Shown here: positions 19,401-27,125 of the stretch, in pieces
Position numbering within the stretch: position 1 is the stretch's first letter
How the letters are laid out: the number at the start of each line of letters is the position of its first letter
DNA from: Candidatus Poribacteria bacterium
Lineage (GTDB): Bacteria; Poribacteria; WGA-4E; UBA9662
Direction of reading: 5' to 3'
DNA length: 57,388 bases
Assembly: GCA_030748495.1 (NCBI GenBank)
Contig: JASMLX010000029.1
Location: 1-57,388, forward strand
Position numbers and translations under genes: made by a program
Notes under the pieces: model-generated
The model's input: the letters and a program-made list of their open reading frames with translations, nothing else
Told to the model about the DNA's origin: nothing
The model's database searches: none

Positions 19401-19555
19401 CGCGCGCGCTTCATTGGGATGGGAAGAATGAGAATGGTGAAGCGGCTTCAAGTGGAGTCTATTTTTATCATCTGGTTGCTAAAACCGAAAGGTCGGCTCA
19501 AAACACTGAAGGTGTCGACTTCTCCGACCAACACCGTTTTGTAATTCTAAAGTAG
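16409..19555 (+). CDS. Secreted WD40 propeller protein with dockerin and sorting domain
   Basis: After a signal peptide, WD40-like repeats fill residues 35-690 (for example RGHTDTVTGLTFTTL, then LASGSRDGTVLLWNI), enough for two propellers. An Ig-like domain spans ~700-795. Residues ~800-875 hold a type I dockerin: GDTNRDGKVDVVDVLPLGQF and ADANGDGVINQDDIIPISEN are two F-hand calcium loops. Residues ~945-1048 are the sorting domain starting NYPNPFNPETWIPYQLA and ending RFVILK, the poribacterial form of the type IX-like C-terminal signal. GTG at 16409 is the only good start. The next gene, 14 bases on, encodes a cohesin lipoprotein, so this propeller may be docked on the cell surface. Confidence 0.88.
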   Translation: MNLNRPNRLLFRIIAVLLMSSCFVRANSFLPDGSIGRIGYGTIRKVSYSGNGKLLAVATTIGLRLINTETQRQIGFYRQDGYISDIAFISDQLVAIATDSGVKFVDLLDPRQNIPTPTLIQGGIIDSVAVSVDSNWLVVGLTENRADEKLAASVIYIYTIEGKKSGNDQPTFAQAQVLSLEGTVKDIQFDPAPSGYDQMLAVATTRELHLWRKGVNESVYRSIQKGIYAKGAEIQKIAYNHDGKLLFVGTYDAKNDTSDIYIQETKNPQPQFWQQLGAEKLYDLTFHSSQKNLLAYATDKTLRIWELYASDASPKPPQILKRDFVADGISLAFHPYQADLIVGADNNPFEDALIYLQIGKAEVPVRTVLNLRGFHSQVVGVSFPNQPNGKLAVAYQSRRVVIWNQEELTPIITLPAPNQIIGLDYGPSGLDLAISTKTNQVEVNDLSADPPKNINEQFGNTHPEQTTVNAVRFSDQNDWVASVANDGSLRIRRKGATSFDKDDIFVGVSVQDVDFNYDGTLMAVVTENGRIAVFSVSSEDGVQEISMVPTGGALTKIAFSPVKRDNRFIVGLENGAVQTWEILAGGKVGRTGQLNVDRNISQGRVNAVSVSADGRFFAAAIGDAVWVWNYASIQKGPKLFRGHTDTVTGLTFTTLTDGTNILASGSRDGTVLLWNIQREVAGVLQQGEIWRLVAPNQLENVAVTSKIRIRMPTFSKLREETVTPFSIQVHGQLADQSIKPYSSHQSQFKIEGPNLVLFDPQAIFREEEEITVRVSSVIEDHAGKYLQAGDIVFRTGLVVWPGDTNRDGKVDVVDVLPLGQFWNDAGPIRDKGDNTWRLQPAVAWKEKLATHADANGDGVINQDDIIPISENWRKSRQIEKNAAAPTHTELDRLADISSIPTPYFQIYNQLYQRLKDVGGNTELMFVLERIIEHLKSDVIPTISKLLPNYPNPFNPETWIPYQLANDATVKVKIYDLQGRVIRTLDLGYQRAGYYTDQSRALHWDGKNENGEAASSGVYFYHLVAKTERSAQNTEGVDFSDQHRFVILK

Positions 19556-19569
19556 AGGGCGTTGTACTG

Positions 19570-20496
19570 ATGATCACTCGCTATTTTTCACTGTTTTTCA
19601 CTATGCTGACCGTTTTCTCTTTTTTATTAGTAGGTACAGGTTGCGAACGAGATTACAACCGGGAAGCAAGAACAACTCAACCGACGGAAATGTCATCAGT
19701 TCAAGTTATGTTGTCACCTTCGCTGTTTAGCGGTTCGTTACCCTTCCAGAACCTGGAAGTGGTCGTTGAAGTGTTAATGCTCGACCGATATAGCGAGGAA
19801 ATCTCCTTTGATCCGCCAATTATAGATGCATTTTCCTTGAAGATAGGTCAATCACGTATTACCAAATTAAAAGTTCCGATGGGAACTAAACGGGTTATCG
19901 ACATTAAAGGGTACGAATTTGGAGATCTGGTGCTTTCAGGTCGCCAAGTTATTAACTATTTGGGAGACGAGTTGGCCGTAGCCGATATTACCCTTGACCC
20001 TGTTGATCTACCTCTGATGAGTATCAGCAGCCCGCAGGCAACCTACAACGTGGGCGATGAAGTTGCCGTCAGTATCAACCTCAAAAATGTTACAGATTTA
20101 TTTGGGGTCGCTTTGGAACTAGAGTATAATCGGAGCCGATTTTTCCCTTTGGATGTGGAAGTCCATCCTGACTCCAAATTTGCGAAGTCGGGCCTGCCAG
20201 TTTTCCACGACTTGAACTTGGATTCCCGGCCGGGGAAAATGCAAATTGCCTTAACCCTGACCAAGGGGCAAAAACCAATCGCGATAGATCGCAAAGGTCG
20301 ATCCATTGCCATTGCTAAGTTTCGCGCGGTTAAAGCAGGTACTAGCAATATCAGAGTTAAGTCATTAATTGGCACGACACCTGTGTTAACTAAAGCTGAC
20401 GGGCAACAACTCGATGATCTCAATGGAATGCGTCAATACCTTAACCCCCCTGATGGCCGTGAACCTCGTGGTGTAATTCAATTTCTTGTTAAATGA
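19570..20496 (+). CDS. Lipoprotein with a cohesin domain
   Basis: The start is a lipoprotein signal ending FLLVGTGC. Residues ~148-308 form a cohesin-type beta sandwich: TYNVGDEVAVSINLKNVTDL, FGVALELEYN, AIAKFRAVKAGTSNIRVKS and a DLNG turn near the end. Cohesins bind dockerins through calcium-dependent contacts. In cellulosomes they assemble enzymes, and elsewhere they anchor surface proteins. Residues 25-140 are another beta domain I cannot name. The gene sits 14 bases after the dockerin protein and overlaps the next gene by 4 bases (ATGA). Inference: this is the membrane anchor for the neighbouring dockerin protein. The lipid anchor argues against a free scaffoldin. Confidence 0.8.
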   Translation: MITRYFSLFFTMLTVFSFLLVGTGCERDYNREARTTQPTEMSSVQVMLSPSLFSGSLPFQNLEVVVEVLMLDRYSEEISFDPPIIDAFSLKIGQSRITKLKVPMGTKRVIDIKGYEFGDLVLSGRQVINYLGDELAVADITLDPVDLPLMSISSPQATYNVGDEVAVSINLKNVTDLFGVALELEYNRSRFFPLDVEVHPDSKFAKSGLPVFHDLNLDSRPGKMQIALTLTKGQKPIAIDRKGRSIAIAKFRAVKAGTSNIRVKSLIGTTPVLTKADGQQLDDLNGMRQYLNPPDGREPRGVIQFLVK

Positions 20497-21536
20497 CCTG
20501 GTTGATGTATTCGTTCACACACCGACAGTGGAACGAGAAACAACAGAATCGAACCTACACGATACGTCAGCCTCGTAGTTCTCACCGGTTCGCCCAAGTC
20601 GGGCGTTGCTCTCGGGTTTTCCTCACCGTGTTTTACCTGGTAGCTTTATGCTGTCCAACCTCCGGTTGTCTTGCTACTACGTCATCCAAAGTCGGAACCA
20701 GAAATAAACCGCTACAAAAATCGGGTGAACTAGAAAAAAATGAAGTTTGGGCAGGAGTTGTCCAAATTACTGGAGATGTTGTGGTTCCGGTAGGTGTCAC
20801 TTTGACCATTAGACCCGGTACGGTTGTCGGTTTTGATCCGCTGGTAGGCACTCACCGACTGGTTATTCATGGCTCTTTTTATGCGGAAGGAAATGCGGAG
20901 CGGATGATTGTGCTGGGTTCGCTCGGGACAGAGGTTGAATCAGAAGTACCAAAGGCAGGTGACTGGGCTGGAATTCAGATCATGTCAACCAGCCCAAATT
21001 CTCGTCTGACCTCTTGTCGAATCCAACATGCAGCGACCGCTATTACATGTCAAGCCGATTCTGTTCACGTTGAGCGTTGTCTGATCGTTGAAAACGAGAT
21101 CGGTATTTCGTGCGACGACACGTCGCCCTTCATTACTCAAAATGAACTCAATAAAAATGGAACCGCAATTCAGTGTGACCAGACAGCCGAAAGTGAAATC
21201 TCTTATAATACGATTCAGGCTAATGAATACGGAATTGTTTGTAACGATGATGCTCGGCCTAAAATTCATCACAACCAAATCTCGACCAATTATCAGGACG
21301 GTATTGTTTGTTACGCCTCCGCCGAACCAGAAATTACTTCTAATAACATCACTATGAATAGTGGTTGGGCGGTTTATGAAGGTGGACGACTGCAAGATAA
21401 TTTTATTCGGGGCAATAAGCAAACAGCAACTATTGAGCAAGGCGAAAGTCGAGACAGTGAGCAATTCTACGGTGTAGACGAGGTGCTGGATCCACGTGTT
21501 AATCCTGTGGTAGATGCGGGAATCCAGCCTGAATGA
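20493..21536 (+). CDS. Exported right-handed beta-helix protein (NosD-like)
   Basis: Residues ~75-330 show the short parallel beta-helix rungs of NosD/CASH-type proteins: GDVVVPVGVTLTIRPGTVV, LVIHGSFYAEG, WAGIQI, then repeating units such as ISYNTIQANEYGIVCNDDAR, HHNQISTNYQDGIVC and ITSNNITMNSG. A hydrophobic segment at 40-60 (VFLTVFYLVALCCPTSGC) looks like a late lipoprotein signal. The true start may therefore lie downstream of ATG 20493, though that ATG overlaps the previous stop as ATGA. Such helices bind or process polysaccharides or serve as surface structure. No catalytic residues are evident. Confidence 0.75.
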   Translation: MTWLMYSFTHRQWNEKQQNRTYTIRQPRSSHRFAQVGRCSRVFLTVFYLVALCCPTSGCLATTSSKVGTRNKPLQKSGELEKNEVWAGVVQITGDVVVPVGVTLTIRPGTVVGFDPLVGTHRLVIHGSFYAEGNAERMIVLGSLGTEVESEVPKAGDWAGIQIMSTSPNSRLTSCRIQHAATAITCQADSVHVERCLIVENEIGISCDDTSPFITQNELNKNGTAIQCDQTAESEISYNTIQANEYGIVCNDDARPKIHHNQISTNYQDGIVCYASAEPEITSNNITMNSGWAVYEGGRLQDNFIRGNKQTATIEQGESRDSEQFYGVDEVLDPRVNPVVDAGIQPE

Positions 21537-21594
21537 GATCTTGATTTAGGAATGAGTGTATTATCTCTAGTTTGCGATGTTACTGAAACATTAG

Positions 21595-23217
21595 ATGAAA
21601 CACGTTTCGATATTGCACGTTTTCTTTATAGGCTCATTGACAGTCGGATGGAGCCTTGGAGTTTCGAGCGAAATACCAGCTAAAACTGGTACTTCATGGT
21701 GGCTGGCTGCTAATGTTGCCGACAATTCGGTGTTCGACAAACACCTTGCTACGATTGAAGATTCAATTGGCCAAACCTCGCAGTTTCATCATCTTACCGG
21801 TTCAGATTGCCAGGTGATTAATCTACAAAAGGTAATTACTCGGATCAAGCATCAGGCGGCAACCGAAGACACTTTAGTTCTCCTGTTTCGAAGTCAGATA
21901 ACCAAACCAAGTGATAGCAATCAGATCTACTTTTCTGTTGCGGACGACCAATTGATCAGCAGTCGCCAGATTAATCAATGGTTGAAGGGGATCAATTCCA
22001 TTGTCTTATTAGACTGCTTTACAGTTGATGCTAACCTGGAAGCTTTTTACGCTAACCGTCAGTTATTGGGAACTGCAGCAATCGTTTCTATCTTCGGCCA
22101 GCCTTTAACTGAAACTTCGAACTTAAATGTGGTTTCCCGGTTAGCTTCAATTCTTTCTGGCACTTTCGTCGGATCGCCCAAAGTAGATCTGAATGATAAC
22201 CGTCAGTTGGCGCTAGATGAAGTCTATGATGCGCTGGCATTAGGCTTTTTGCATCCGGGGATCTTTGTACCCACTGGAGACCTGGAAATGGTGTTGATGA
22301 AATTGCCGGCAATGATCAAAATTTGGGGACAACCAGACGAAGTATCCATTTTTGTCAATGGGCGGAAAATCGGGGTCACTGAGCTTCGGCTTACTGAAGA
22401 TCTGCACCGACTAACAGGTAACGTCGAATTGCGGAAAGCGGGATATAATCTTCAGCAGTTGTCTCTGAATGCAATTTCGAAGCAGTTAGGACAACAAAAC
22501 TCGATTACCTATCGTTTAGAACCCATTTCGGTGCAAGGCCAAATTTCTTGGTCTGAGATGGAGACGACTGGACCAGTTGCAGGTTCGGTTGAAGTTAAGA
22601 TCTTGGGCACTCCCTATCAGCAAACCATGTCAGGTGTTAGTCAATACACTTTCAATCGATGGGATCAAGGAGAACTGGAAGCTGACAAACCTTATACCTT
22701 GGTGGCAAGAGGCAACCAGCGCTACTACGCAGAAGCTAATTTCATTTATGATGGTTTCGAATCTATTCGAGTGGATCTCAAGTTGAAACAGAAAACTTGG
22801 TTTCAGATAGCCCAGATACAGTATGACTTAGCACTGTACGAAGATGCAATTCAGGCCTTTCAAAACGGTATCGAAGATAGCCTGGAATTTCCTCCTCTTT
22901 CTCGGCCGTTTACCAAAATGCTCTATGATTCATTTTTGAAAACACTGAACCAAGTGGACGTACCAGCCACATATTTAGCGGCAATGGCAGAGTTGGCCGG
23001 GAGACAAAAACTGCCGACCGTTGCCAAAGCTTACTGGCGAGAAACGCTTAATAATGCTGAGAACGGAAGTCTAGTGTATAAGTTGGCAAAACAAAAACTG
23101 AGAGACTTTTATTTGATTTATTACTATATGATTGCAGGTGTTACCCTCATATTTTTACTCATCATTGGGGGGATCGCTTACCGTCGGCAAGAAAACAAAG
23201 GAAGAATTCATGTTTAA
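21595..23217 (+). CDS. Caspase-like/PEGA/TPR protein with a C-terminal membrane span
   Basis: A signal peptide (1-25) is followed by a domain with the caspase (C14) layout. TLVLLFRSQI (~93-102) sits where caspases have the FSGHG strand, and SIVLLDCFTVD (~135-145) where they have LLDxCHSG. Cys141 is kept but the His position is not, so peptidase activity is doubtful. Residues ~245-315 are a PEGA domain (VSIFVNGRKIGVTELRL). Residues ~395-505 look like TPR helices (IAQIQYDLALYEDAIQAFQN). A single membrane span is at ~508-530 (IAGVTLIFLLIIGGIAY), with a short basic cytoplasmic end. Most of the chain is periplasmic. Its stop overlaps the start of the diadenylate-cyclase-like gene by 8 bases. Confidence 0.6.
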   Translation: MKHVSILHVFFIGSLTVGWSLGVSSEIPAKTGTSWWLAANVADNSVFDKHLATIEDSIGQTSQFHHLTGSDCQVINLQKVITRIKHQAATEDTLVLLFRSQITKPSDSNQIYFSVADDQLISSRQINQWLKGINSIVLLDCFTVDANLEAFYANRQLLGTAAIVSIFGQPLTETSNLNVVSRLASILSGTFVGSPKVDLNDNRQLALDEVYDALALGFLHPGIFVPTGDLEMVLMKLPAMIKIWGQPDEVSIFVNGRKIGVTELRLTEDLHRLTGNVELRKAGYNLQQLSLNAISKQLGQQNSITYRLEPISVQGQISWSEMETTGPVAGSVEVKILGTPYQQTMSGVSQYTFNRWDQGELEADKPYTLVARGNQRYYAEANFIYDGFESIRVDLKLKQKTWFQIAQIQYDLALYEDAIQAFQNGIEDSLEFPPLSRPFTKMLYDSFLKTLNQVDVPATYLAAMAELAGRQKLPTVAKAYWRETLNNAENGSLVYKLAKQKLRDFYLIYYYMIAGVTLIFLLIIGGIAYRRQENKGRIHV

Positions 23218-24214
23218 GATTCTGGGAAGCCGGCAATATAGAAGGATGCTGACCGAACAGAGTCAGCTACAGGATCGTTGCCAGGAGCTAGAAGAACAAG
23301 TTAAATTTTTGACTGACGAAAAAGGACAGTTATCGCAGACTACCAAGGAACAGAAACAAGAGCTGGAAGAACGTTCAATTGACTTGACCCAATTATCTGA
23401 AAACTACAAGTTACTGGAAGTGCAACTTCAAGAAATAAAAGATCAAGCTGAACTGGGTATAGAACACGTAATTGAGGAGACAATTAAGCAAATCGGCCTT
23501 AGTCGGTCACAAATTGATAAATTACAAGCCGATCGAGCAGATCTAATACAGCTTTATATCGACAAGCTGTATTCGCTTGCTCGTCACTTTGCTGTTTCAA
23601 GCCGTGGAATGGACAATAACCGGGGATTGTTCTTAGTTCTAGCAGATTACCGAAATATGTCAGGGGTTACCTTCTCCGAATTTCACGATGGACAGGTTGA
23701 GCATCTAGATCAAGGTAAATATAAAGGCATTGACCAACTTCCGCATATTTTTTCAACCAAGGTCCAAGATGTACTCTCCTTTATGGGAGAGAGAACTATT
23801 TTACGAGACGAAACAGGCAAAGTGACAGGACATGAAGAACGAGACGGGGCCTTACTAATAGATCTACAGGGGATTACTTTTCGGACTTGTATGATGGTTG
23901 AGGGTGTTCGTACCTATCGGGTCTATGATAAAGTTGAACAGCTAGTTAAGGGAAGTGCCCGTCACAACGCTGCCATCTATGCCTCCTCCTTAGAGGAAGT
24001 CATGGCGGCTATAGTAGTTAGCGAAGAGACCAGTGAAGTGACTCTCTTTATTGACGGCCACTTTGCTAAAAGTTTCGACCCCATTACCGACACGGAAATA
24101 ACACGTGATGAAGATGGGAACTTTGTGCAAACGGAGAGTGATACCAAAGCGATTGAAGCTGTCGAACCGGAAACCGAGATTATTGTCGAAGAGGAGGACT
24201 ACGTTACGACCTAA
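23210..24214 (+). CDS. Coiled-coil protein with a diadenylate cyclase (DisA_N-like) domain
   Basis: ATG 23210 is chosen over the frame opening at 23132 because an AAGGAAG site precedes it and it overlaps the previous stop. Residues ~10-115 are coiled coil. Residues ~120-290 resemble the DAC domain that makes c-di-AMP from two ATP. The DGA motif is at 212-214 (RDGALLID), and ARHNAAI at 250-256 stands for the family GTRHRAAI, followed by VVSEETSEVTLFIDG as in VVSEETGxISL. The second Arg of RHR is Asn here and the preceding Thr is Ala-shifted, so activity needs proof. The tail is acidic. No membrane span is seen, unlike CdaA. Coupling to a periplasmic-sensor-like membrane protein suggests one signalling unit. 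Confidence 0.7.
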   Translation: MFKILGSRQYRRMLTEQSQLQDRCQELEEQVKFLTDEKGQLSQTTKEQKQELEERSIDLTQLSENYKLLEVQLQEIKDQAELGIEHVIEETIKQIGLSRSQIDKLQADRADLIQLYIDKLYSLARHFAVSSRGMDNNRGLFLVLADYRNMSGVTFSEFHDGQVEHLDQGKYKGIDQLPHIFSTKVQDVLSFMGERTILRDETGKVTGHEERDGALLIDLQGITFRTCMMVEGVRTYRVYDKVEQLVKGSARHNAAIYASSLEEVMAAIVVSEETSEVTLFIDGHFAKSFDPITDTEITRDEDGNFVQTESDTKAIEAVEPETEIIVEEEDYVTT

Positions 24215-24974
24215 CTTGGTCCTTTGACTCATTAAACGCCTTAGTCAATTAATCAAATCTCTTACCTTCGACCCTCCCCGTCGAAATTCAGACATTTTAG
24301 AGCCATCTAGACTTGATGTTTGCCAGTTGATCATTCCCTTGAACGGTGCCGCAGAGACCTTTCTTCGACTGACTGCTGGTTGTCCTGTTCTTCTGTTGTC
24401 TGGAGGAAAAAATAAAGACCAGATCCGCCACGGTTCATCATTTAAGCTACCAAAACTACCGGTCATCCTGTTTCCCTTTGCTCTTTCAGGCCTATAGCAT
24501 CTAAGAAATAATGGGATAGATTCCTCAAAACCGATGGATGCCGATGAACTGGTTGCCAGACAGCATCCGGCCGATAGTAGATAACATCGATCAATGTCCC
24601 ATCAATGCCGTAGCAAATCCGTTGTTATTATTGATCGATGATCAGCGGTTTATTTGACTGCGACAACCATGTTTCAGTCAGATATTTAACTAACTTCCTC
24701 GTTGAATTGTCCACTCTAACCTTCACCTTCAATCTTGTTTAGGTCACTTTTCCTTGAATCCGATTGAGTCTAGGCTGAGCTTGAATTTTCACTATAGCGT
24801 TAGCCCTTTCCAAGATTTTAACCAGAACCGGAAGATTGCTAGCAGCCAATTTTGGCCTAGCGTTTTGACTATGCTATAACCAAACGGATCATTCAGGTAC
24901 TGGGGGTTATGGTACGCATCGCAGTCGATCTGGCCCAATATCCGCGCTATTTCACTTTTTATGGTTACTCGAAG
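24215..24974. other. Long gap with a possible decayed minus-strand gene
   Basis: Minus strand 24621-24466 is open and protein-like (ICYGIDGTLIDVIYYRPDAV, then WQPVHRHPSVLRNL). An adjoining frame continues to 24245. Stops and the lack of a start argue for decay, and I recognise no family. Nothing else is visible. The surface/signalling operon and the minus-strand esterase gene converge here, but no clear terminator was found. Confidence 0.3.
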
Positions 24975-26180
24975 TTATTGCATTTTGGCTAGGGCGTCGG
25001 CAAAAGCTTTACCGATTTGGCCGAGGATCTTGGCGGAACCCAGGTAGTGGTAAGCGGCATTTGAAATGCCGGTCTCTAGAATACGGAGTTCTTCCTTTGT
25101 GAACACTTCGGCCTTGTAATCTTCTACAAGTTTCTTTTTCTCCTCAGCGCTGAGGGCCTTATCGTTTCCGAGGCTATCGCGCTTAACATTCACCTTATCC
25201 ATCCGCGACGAAAGCTCGGTGAGTTGAAGGTCCCAGTAGTTTTCGGTGAATACCGCCGTGACGTTGCCCCTGAACTCCGGCAGCCTCGCCGGGGCTGACA
25301 TAGACTGACGAAATTCACTGTGGATGTCCGCATATCGTTTCTGATCCGGCCCATACTTTGCGACCGGACCACCAGCGCCCATGACGCCAATGATGAAGGG
25401 TAACTTTGGCACGGCGAGGTCCTTGCGCACATCCCGGATAAAATGGGCCAGCACTTCACTATACCCAGTGTAACCGCCCGGTTCTCCGCGATTTGGGTAG
25501 GTGCCGCGGTCCACCATGTCGTTCCAACCCTGGAACCAAACGAAGCCGGCTAATTCATAGCCCGCCTTAGCGTCATATGCCGGATAGATGCACTTGATGT
25601 TACCCAGCACCTTTTCAATGTGTGCCATCATCAGTCGGTAATATTGGCCGGTCTTCTCTGCATGGTCGATCCTGGCCTGAGCAATGTCCTTCCCCTGCTT
25701 CTCGAGATTCTCCAACTGTTGGGCGTTGAATTCGTAGGGACCGGCGCTAGGTGGACGGAAATCCGTATTTAGCGACTTACCGCCCCAGGCAGTCTTGATA
25801 AGCAGGATCGGTTCATTCACATGTTGTTGCATATAGATGCCAAAGGTCAACTCCGGCCCGATCTTGGGGCCATGGCCCGATGCGCCGTACCCTGCGGTCA
25901 ATCGACCATGTCGCCCGCCTTCCGGCACCGCCGCATCGACCGACGAGATCCACACATCTTCGCAAACCTTGGGTGTACCATTGGCATTGTGAACCGCCTT
26001 GAGGATCGGGGTTGTCTTCGGATCCATGCCGATATGGTCGAACGTTCGCACATGGGCGTGCCCTTGCATGTTCGATTGACCAACAAGAAGGTAAACCTTA
26101 AGCGGTCCCGCGACCGTCTGCGTGGCCGCGCTACAGAGACCAAGGCCACCTATCACCGTAAGAAGGATCTGTTTTTTCAT
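24975..26180 (-). CDS. Secreted SASA-type carbohydrate esterase
   Basis: The 401-residue protein is an SGNH-like sialate O-acetylesterase/acetylxylan-esterase (SASA, DUF303) enzyme, which removes acetyl groups from sugars outside the cell. After a signal peptide come VYLLVGQSNMQGHA with the nucleophile Ser, then PIGPELTFG-like GPKIGPELTFGIYM, ILLIKTAWGGKSL, and FVWFQGWNDM, the block holding the second conserved part. ATG 26180 (MKKQILL) is chosen over the open frame to 26447, because the upstream part is the neighbour read in another frame. It shares a 4-base overlap with the small membrane gene ahead of it. G+C looks higher than in most of the window and the sequence is planctomycete-like, both hinting at transfer. 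Confidence 0.88.
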   Translation of the reverse strand: MKKQILLTVIGGLGLCSAATQTVAGPLKVYLLVGQSNMQGHAHVRTFDHIGMDPKTTPILKAVHNANGTPKVCEDVWISSVDAAVPEGGRHGRLTAGYGASGHGPKIGPELTFGIYMQQHVNEPILLIKTAWGGKSLNTDFRPPSAGPYEFNAQQLENLEKQGKDIAQARIDHAEKTGQYYRLMMAHIEKVLGNIKCIYPAYDAKAGYELAGFVWFQGWNDMVDRGTYPNRGEPGGYTGYSEVLAHFIRDVRKDLAVPKLPFIIGVMGAGGPVAKYGPDQKRYADIHSEFRQSMSAPARLPEFRGNVTAVFTENYWDLQLTELSSRMDKVNVKRDSLGNDKALSAEEKKKLVEDYKAEVFTKEELRILETGISNAAYHYLGSAKILGQIGKAFADALAKMQ

Positions 26181-26440
26181 AGTGTGTGATTCAATTGTTG
26201 GTATTTCACTTTTGTCCTTATCCAGATAATTGGGATTGCCAAAAGACCCAGCAGAAAAATAATTCCTCCTGTTACGTAAAACAAACCTGCTACAGATCTG
26301 TGAAACTCCCATTGAGATTGGATTTCTGGCGCGGGATCCTGATAGAGGATCCCAGCCAAAAAGGTGTCGTAAACAAGACCGATCAGGACGATGGCAAATC
26401 CAACTGTCGGCAAACCCACGACTTTGATGATTCTTTTCAT
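26177..26440 (-). CDS. Small two-span membrane protein
   Basis: This 87-residue protein begins MKRIIKVVGLPTVG. It has hydrophobic spans at about 8-30 and 52-73, separated by a charged loop (QDPAPEIQSQWEFHRS). The tail is basic. Its stop overlaps the start of the SASA esterase by 4 bases, so the two are co-translated. No known family is recognised. A role in the export or membrane context of the esterase would be guesswork. Confidence 0.6.
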   Translation of the reverse strand: MKRIIKVVGLPTVGFAIVLIGLVYDTFLAGILYQDPAPEIQSQWEFHRSVAGLFYVTGGIIFLLGLLAIPIIWIRTKVKYQQLNHTL

Positions 26441-27122
26441 AGGACACAGTTCATGGTCGTTTCAATTCTTTACCCGTCTTGGCTCTGTGTTTGTGGACGA
26501 CGTGCGACAATTTCATAGCGCCCCCGGCCGCTAATTGAAAAAAGGATATTTGACGTCAATCTGCCTCAATTAGTAATCTCAATTAGTGACATGGTATCAC
26601 AAATAGCATGGATGGGAAAGATAGGTGTGAGGACAATATTTGGATGAAAGGCTTTGACGGTCAATTAAACATGAAAATGTTTATCTTAGAGAATACAGTA
26701 ATGGAAAGGAACCGTGTGGTGGCCTCACCAAATATTTTTACTGTTATAATTTTCAATGCTCTCATTAGGCATTAAGTTACAAGACACCAGCAGAAATCTT
26801 CAGTCACAAACTACAACTCAATCACACCTTAAGATGACCCAGTTTCCATCCAAACAATTGAGGCGATCTCAAACAACGATTAAGCATATAACAAATCATT
26901 TCACCGTTTTTTTCGTGCGCGAGAAAAATACGGTGGATTCTAACGTTAGAATCAATTGGTAATGGTCTACTAAGGAAACCCTCCACCTGCTATTCAGACC
27001 TTATGGCCTTTTAATAAAAATACACCTTTAGCAAGAGAAGAGGGTTGAGATGAGGGTGGAGTCAGCAATCCTAGAATCATTAATTATCTTTACAGCACTA
27101 CCGAATCACTGAAACGGAGAGA
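26441..27122. other. Divergent intergenic region with a hairpin
   Basis: This separates the minus-strand esterase pair from the plus-strand UroD gene, so promoters for both should lie here. It is A/T-rich. The only clear structure is the hairpin at 26902-26935. A short plus-strand frame (26756-26962) has no protein-like character. Confidence 0.4.
26902..26935. repeat. Imperfect hairpin, CACCGT arms
   Basis: CACCGTTTTTTTCG pairs with GAGAAAAATACGGTG across a 5-base loop, giving a ~14-bp stem with two mismatches. It may be a bidirectional terminator or operator between divergent genes. No tract clear enough to decide was found. Confidence 0.4.
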
Positions 27123-27125
27123 ATG

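Noticed and set aside
15242..19555. The lectin-like and propeller genes as one fused gene, since they share a frame across a TAG
   Set aside because: The second has its own signal peptide after the TAG and the first ends with a typical C-terminus, so they are two proteins.
20985..21464. 159-codon open frame on the minus strand opposite the beta-helix gene
   Set aside because: It is antisense to a convincing beta-helix protein, low in complexity and matches no family.
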